Positions 59,151 through 64,000 of a DNA stretch of 64,000 nt are shown piece by piece (position 1 is the stretch's first letter; each line of letters starts with the position of its first letter). Position numbers and translations under genes: made by a program. Source of the stretch: Anaeramoeba flamelloides. Lineage: Eukaryota; Metamonada; Anaeramoebidae. The DNA is taken from NCBI GenBank assembly GCA_027625915.1, contig JANTQA010000033.1, positions 1,488,001 to 1,552,000 of the forward strand. The letters are read 5' to 3'. The notes under the pieces were generated by a model, which was given only the letters and a program-made list of their open reading frames with translations, was not told where the DNA came from and made no database searches.

Positions 59151-60201
59151 ATAGCATTAGATTTCAAAAAGTGATCCAATTAAAAAATTTAAACAAAAAT
59201 AAAAGATCAACCTTAAATTTTTTTATTAAAAAAATATAGATATATAATTATAATATTTTTGTTCTTAAAAATAAAAAAGAACCTTTAATATCAAAAAAAT
59301 TATGAAAATTATTAAAAATTTTGAACAAAATTCAATTCATAATTTAATATTTATGAAAAAGTTCAATTATTTTTCCTCGAAATTGATTTGATTTTAATTA
59401 TACTGTTGGGTAGCCAATTAAATGTATTATTATTACATGGGGTCGAAAAAGTAAACCTTTTATACCTTGGACATGCTATTTATTTTTTTTTTATTGAAGG
59501 ATTCTAAAGCTATTTAATACCTAAACTCACAAGTTAAAAGGAAGACCGATTGCCATTTTTCATATCATCTTCTGATATCTATAAAGGTTATTATACACAT
59601 AAGGAATTGTTCATTAAAAAGGAATGATAAAACTTCTTATTGTGTTCTTTTTCAAAAAATTGTAGTAAAAGGTGAAATGTAATAAAACAAATACCTTCTG
59701 TATAAACGAAATCCATGAAAACAAGAAGACAATCAAGAAAACAAAAGAATCTTTTCACTTTTGATTTTGACATATTACGATTTAGAAAATCCTTAAAAAA
59801 ATGTTTTACATCATTTACCTTTCATTTTTAAATTTCATTGATTAGGAATATTTCCCCAGAAATAGATTGATGTCAATAATGTCTCTTTTATTTATTGGGT
59901 TCTTTTTTATTGTATTTTGAGGATAGTAAGAATCCCAAATAAAAGTTAGATTTCAGATAATTGCAAAAAGAAAATTAGATAATATTTTGAACAATTTCCA
60001 AAACCTCATCAAAAATAAAAAAGAAAAGTTAAATTGATTAATCTATCACTTTAAGACAAACCTCTACAACTTTATTTTGTCCAATAAAACCAAGTTTTGT
60101 AATGGAATTGATAACCTTATAAAAGAAGAAGAAAAAATTTCAATTTTGAGATTTCATTTTTCTGTTCTTTATCAAATAAAATATTTCAATTTTTTTTAGA
60201 A
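59151..60201. other. Spacer upstream of capping protein beta
   Basis: AT-rich. The stretch just before the ATG (TTTTTTTTAGAAATG) could be the acceptor of a 5'-UTR intron. No confirmed gene. Confidence 0.35.
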
Positions 60202-61524
60202 ATGACTGACGAACAACTTGACTGTGCACTTGATCTTAATAGACGCCTTCCACCTACAAATGTTGAAGACAACCTTGCAGGCTTGATTGACCTTGTACCA
60301 GATTTAACTGAAGATCTTCTCTCAGTCATTGACCAACCACTTAAAGTTGCAACAGACAACGATTACGGCCGTGACTATTTACTCTGTGACTATAATAGAG
60401 ATGGCGATTCTTTTAGGTAACTAGACTAACTTTTTATAAACTATTTTTCCACTTAAAAAACATTGAAAAAGTGTTTTTGCAAAGAAATCCAAACTAAAGT
60501 TTTTTTGCTTTTTGTTGCTTTTTTCTTATATTTTCAAATTTTTAACTCAAAAAACAACACAAAAAAACAAAAACCAAAAAAAAACAAAAACCAAAAAAAA
60601 CAAAAACCAAAAAAAAACAAAATTTGAAAAATAAAAATCAAAAAAATCAAAACCTTTTCAAAATTAAACCAAAATTAAAGATCACCTTGGTCAAACCAAT
60701 ATTTCCCAAAACTCAAAGATGGTGCACTTCCTTCAAAAAAATTAAGAGACTTAGAAGTTCAAGCAAACGAAATGTTTGATGTATACCGTGATTTGTAAAG
60801 AATAATTTTTTTTTTTTTTCTTTGTAATTTCTTTTCTTTTTCTTGTTTCTGCCTCAATAATTAAGTAAATTGTTTTGTAAATAAATCTTTTTTTTGTTCA
60901 ATTGGGTGTTTAATTAGATACTATGAAGGTGGTGTTTCAAGTGTTTACATGTGGGACACAGAAGACGGTTTTGCTGCCTGTGTTTTAATTAAAAAAGTTG
61001 GAGAACAAAATATAAAAAAGCCAATCCAAGGTGTCTGGGATTCTATCCATGTCATCGAGGTTACCGATCAAGGAAGAAGTGCTCTTTATAAAATCGTATC
61101 AACAGTTATGCTTTCTATGATTACAGAACAAAAAGAATCTGGTTCAATTAACCTTTCAGGCTCTATGACTAAAGAAGTAAAAATTTTTTTTCTTTTTTCT
61201 CCTTTTTTTTTTTCTTTTTTCTTTTTAATTAATTATTTTTTTTTTCTTTTTTTATTTTTCCAAACAAATTGTTGTATTTTGAACCTAACAAAGAAAGAAA
61301 CTGATTTAAAAGTTGAGGATCAATCAAGTCATCTTATTAACATGGGTAAAGTTGTTGAAGACATGGAATCACAACTCAGAAACACTTTAGATCAGATTTA
61401 TTTTGGAAAGACCTTTGACGTTGTCAATGACTTACGTTCTCTAAACGGTCTTAAAGTTGATAGAAAAAGAAAGGAAGAACAACAAAAAGTTTTCCAAAAT
61501 ATTGTTAATTCTGGAAAAAACTAA
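60202..61524 (+). CDS. CAPZB: F-actin-capping protein subunit beta
   Basis: Four exons, 60202-60416, 60681-60794, 60918-61176 and 61294-61524, give 272 residues, the size of animal and fungal CapZ beta. It pairs with the alpha subunit to cap actin-filament barbed ends. Conserved blocks: [51 protein letters not shown], then SPWSN and the start of [63 protein letters not shown] and [15 protein letters not shown]. Junctions: TTTAG|GTAACT..ATTAAAG|A, ATTT|GTAAAG..TAATTAG|A, GAA|GTAAAA..AACAAAG|AAA. Intron 1 holds a 17-bp A/C-rich tandem repeat at 60561-60621. Confidence 0.97.
60561..60621. repeat. 17-bp tandem repeat in a capping protein intron
   Basis: Unit close to AACAAAAACCAAAAAAA, about 3.5 copies. 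Confidence 0.85.
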
Positions 61525-64000
61525 ATATATTTTTGATATTTATTGGTTTTTGATTTTATCAAAATTTCAAATTTAGTAACATTTAATTCGGGTTGTTTTT
61601 TTGAAAGATATTCTTTAATATTTATTCATTCTGAATTCATATTTATTTATTTGACTACTTTTCAAATTTACTCAATTTGTTCTTTTTAATTCAATAATAT
61701 CATGTACCCCCTTAATTTTTTTTATATTAGCTTTTTATAATTCATTTGTTTTTTTTTCAGGAATTAGTAACTAGTGATTATCATCTGGATTATTCTTTTT
61801 AATCTAGGTTTTTTATATTTTAAACATTATTATGGTGCTGCTCGAAACAATTATTCTTTTTGAATTGTCAGGCTAACCTAAAAATCATTTTTACTTTTGA
61901 AATATAAATGAACATTTCCACTAGAAGATTGCAGTTGGTAAATCAAACTATATGGTCACAGAAATTTTCACCAACAATACACCCTGTACCATAATAACAA
62001 TCTAGTTCCTAAGGACAAAATGATATCAGAAGAAAATCTTTTAAACCTTTTCTCCTTTAATTTTATTTTCAATTTAAAATTTGAACTTTTTAAAAAAACC
62101 TTCAAAAAAAAAAAAAAAATCAATATTGATCAGTTGTTGGGTTGGAAGGGCTTTTTTTTCAGTGATTTAAGGAACCAAACTAAAGAGAAAAATCTACAAC
62201 TTCATGATGTTTTTTTTCAATCCAAAAAAATTTGTAAAAAATACCATTTAATAAAGATACAAATTGTTTTTAAACAATAGAATCTAATAAATTTTTTGTT
62301 TCAAATTTTAAATAATTATTAATCATACTTTTACCATCTTTTAATGAGAATTGCATACTTTTATTTATTGAATAGTATTTTTTTGTTTTATTATTAATTT
62401 ATTTGAAAAACTTTCTACAAAAAAAGAAAAAGTTTATCATTTTTTCTCTTTACACCCAATATTATTTTTTATTAAACGACAAATTTCAAAAATAATCAAA
62501 TTGAATGTTGATTAGATTTTCAAAAGAGAACGTTACTCGATTAATTATCTGTAAAATAAAACCCAATGATTAATAATTGAATAATAGTGATAGTAAATAT
62601 TTTATTTGAGTTAGTCTGTTATATAACCCCCTTTAACACAAACAGTTCTTATTTCGGAAACAACCCTTTCATTAACACTCGAGAAAACAAAAGAAGAACA
62701 AAAAAAAAACAGAATTAACGTTGTTTTGTAACTCATCTTCTTATTTGGATCACTTTACTTTTAACAAATTATCTTGATTTTACTTACAGATAAAAAGAAG
62801 AAAAAAAAAATACAAAATATATCTTAACAACAACATTTAATCATAAGATCATCTCATTTAGATTGATGATTATTGTTGAACCGGACTCAATCTATTCTAC
62901 AAAACCTTTAAAGTCTTACTTAATAAATGTATCAAAGAATAAAACCTTAGACGCTTGGAAAAAACAATTATAAATACCCCCTTTCTGAAGAGAAATTATT
63001 TGAATATGAAATTTTTTTTTTCAAACTAAAATTTTATTGAAGTTATTTGGAAATTACACACTTTATTCCGAAAGATCCAAAATTGATTTTTTTTTATTTA
63101 TAAAAATAATTTAAATTTTTGTATCATTTTTTGAATAAGACCAAGCAATTTGTTTAAACAATGAAGTAAATAAGACAAAGAATTATTATGTAATTTTATC
63201 ATTTTTTTGAAAACAATAAAAAAAACTTTTCAAACATGCCAACAATATCAATTTTTTTTACTGAAAAGATTTGAATTTGATTGAGTAATTCCAATTAAAA
63301 TCATAACGATTTTTGATTTATTTATCCAACTAAATTTTGTTTTTTTTATTTATTTTGAGAAATGAATAGAAATATGTTCATTTTAAAACACCTTAATTAC
63401 AAAATACAAAATTTTCTTTGACAATCAATACTTGTAAACATAAAACTACAAATATTTAAACCAATTTTCAAGAATTAACTGAATTTGTAATATAAAAATA
63501 GGTTTCCTTTTTTTATTTTATATTGTAAAACATGTAAAAATTTTGGAATTAAAAAAATATATTTATAATTGAATAGTTGGTTAATATATAATGATAACTT
63601 ATCCATTTCATCAACCAAAACACAAATCACAAAAAAAAAAATTTGAAGGATCTCAGCAGTTTTCTTTTGTTTATCAAAAAAACTAGTGTCTAAATACTCT
63701 TACAATGCAATAATTGTTTAACTTTTTTCTCAAAAAGTTTATAAAGGCTTGGTATCTTAAGGGATTAATGTCTACTAGGGAAAAACACAAGATCAAAGCA
63801 AGTTGTTATTGGCTGTAAACCACATTAATGAACCATCTTTCCAATGCATCTAAAAAATCCATTAGTCAAGCAGTAATATTTATTTATCATCAATTAAAAA
63901 TGATCTATGGTATTAGTAAAAAAACCCAACAATTTCAGAAAAAAATCTGCATTTCACCACAAATTTAAAGGTCAAATTACCACTATGAAGAATCCTAAGT
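61525..64000. other. AT-rich spacer to window end
   Basis: 3' flank of the capping protein gene. GGAATTAGTAACTAG at 61771 and CTAGTTCCTAAGG at 62003 form a weak inverse pair like element K ends, so a decayed relative may lie between. A frame at 62020-62280 is not convincing. Confidence 0.35.

Noticed and set aside
59534-59773. Possible two-exon small gene, minus strand (MSKSKVKRFFCFLDCLLVFM..; ISEDDMKNGNRSSF)
   Set aside because: The donor and acceptor phases disagree for the best reading, and the first part is mostly hydrophobic T-rich codons.
60561-60621. Regularly spaced repeat, considered as a CRISPR-like array
   Set aside because: Simple 17-bp A/C-rich tandem repeat without spacers, inside an intron of a eukaryotic gene.
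62020-62280. 86-codon frame MISEENLLNLFSF..
   Set aside because: Contains poly-A/T-encoded runs, no splice context and no recognisable motif; it may be part of a decayed repeat.

Overview
The window is eukaryotic nuclear DNA from a very AT-rich protist. The non-coding DNA looks well over 80% A+T. Most genes are split by introns with GT..AG ends, and the proteins are conserved eukaryotic ones (eIF4E, VPS33, ribosomal protein L13a/uL13, SEM1/DSS1, F-actin capping protein beta). Lysine/glutamate runs in proteins, an RGS-DUF547 fusion and a papain-type protease suit an amoeboid protist. Anaeramoeba is my first guess, but no marker in the window settles it.

Layout. A short ABHD17-like gene lies at 1.8-2.5 kb (minus). 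eIF4E lies at 5.3-9.6 kb (minus) and is split by a 3.36 kb intron. A 943-residue coiled-coil/RGS/DUF547 protein lies at 13.1-18.8 kb (plus), with a 30-nt exon and a 2.75 kb intron. A dead Tc1/mariner transposase is at 19.8-20.6 kb, VPS33 at 22.2-24.5 kb (plus), uL13 at 28.9-29.8 kb (minus), an unidentified gene at 37.1-37.6 kb (minus), a cathepsin L-like protease at 42.7-43.7 kb (minus, no intron), SEM1 at 49.6-50.1 kb (plus), a 96-residue protein of unknown family at 56.3-56.7 kb (minus) and capping protein beta at 60.2-61.5 kb (plus). The genes are unrelated housekeeping or signalling genes; I see no operon or functional cluster.

The rest is mainly small DNA-transposon debris. I can separate about a dozen repeat families by terminal inverted repeats and by matching copies inside the window. 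Most sit on TA (Tc1/mariner style). One larger family sits on TTAA (piggyBac style). Some insertions are nested and can be ordered: two 196-bp foldback elements lie inside the Tc1 transposase, about 3 kb of other elements lie inside one TTAA element, and a 170-bp MITE lies inside the sister copy of that same element. The two giant introns, in eIF4E and the RGS gene, both carry a GC-rich decamer repeat found nowhere else that I noticed in the window.

Limits: gene models come from reading splice signals and family similarity by eye. Repeat borders are good to a few bases where a TA or TTAA flank is quoted and approximate elsewhere. I saw no rRNA, tRNA, CRISPR or virus-like element.
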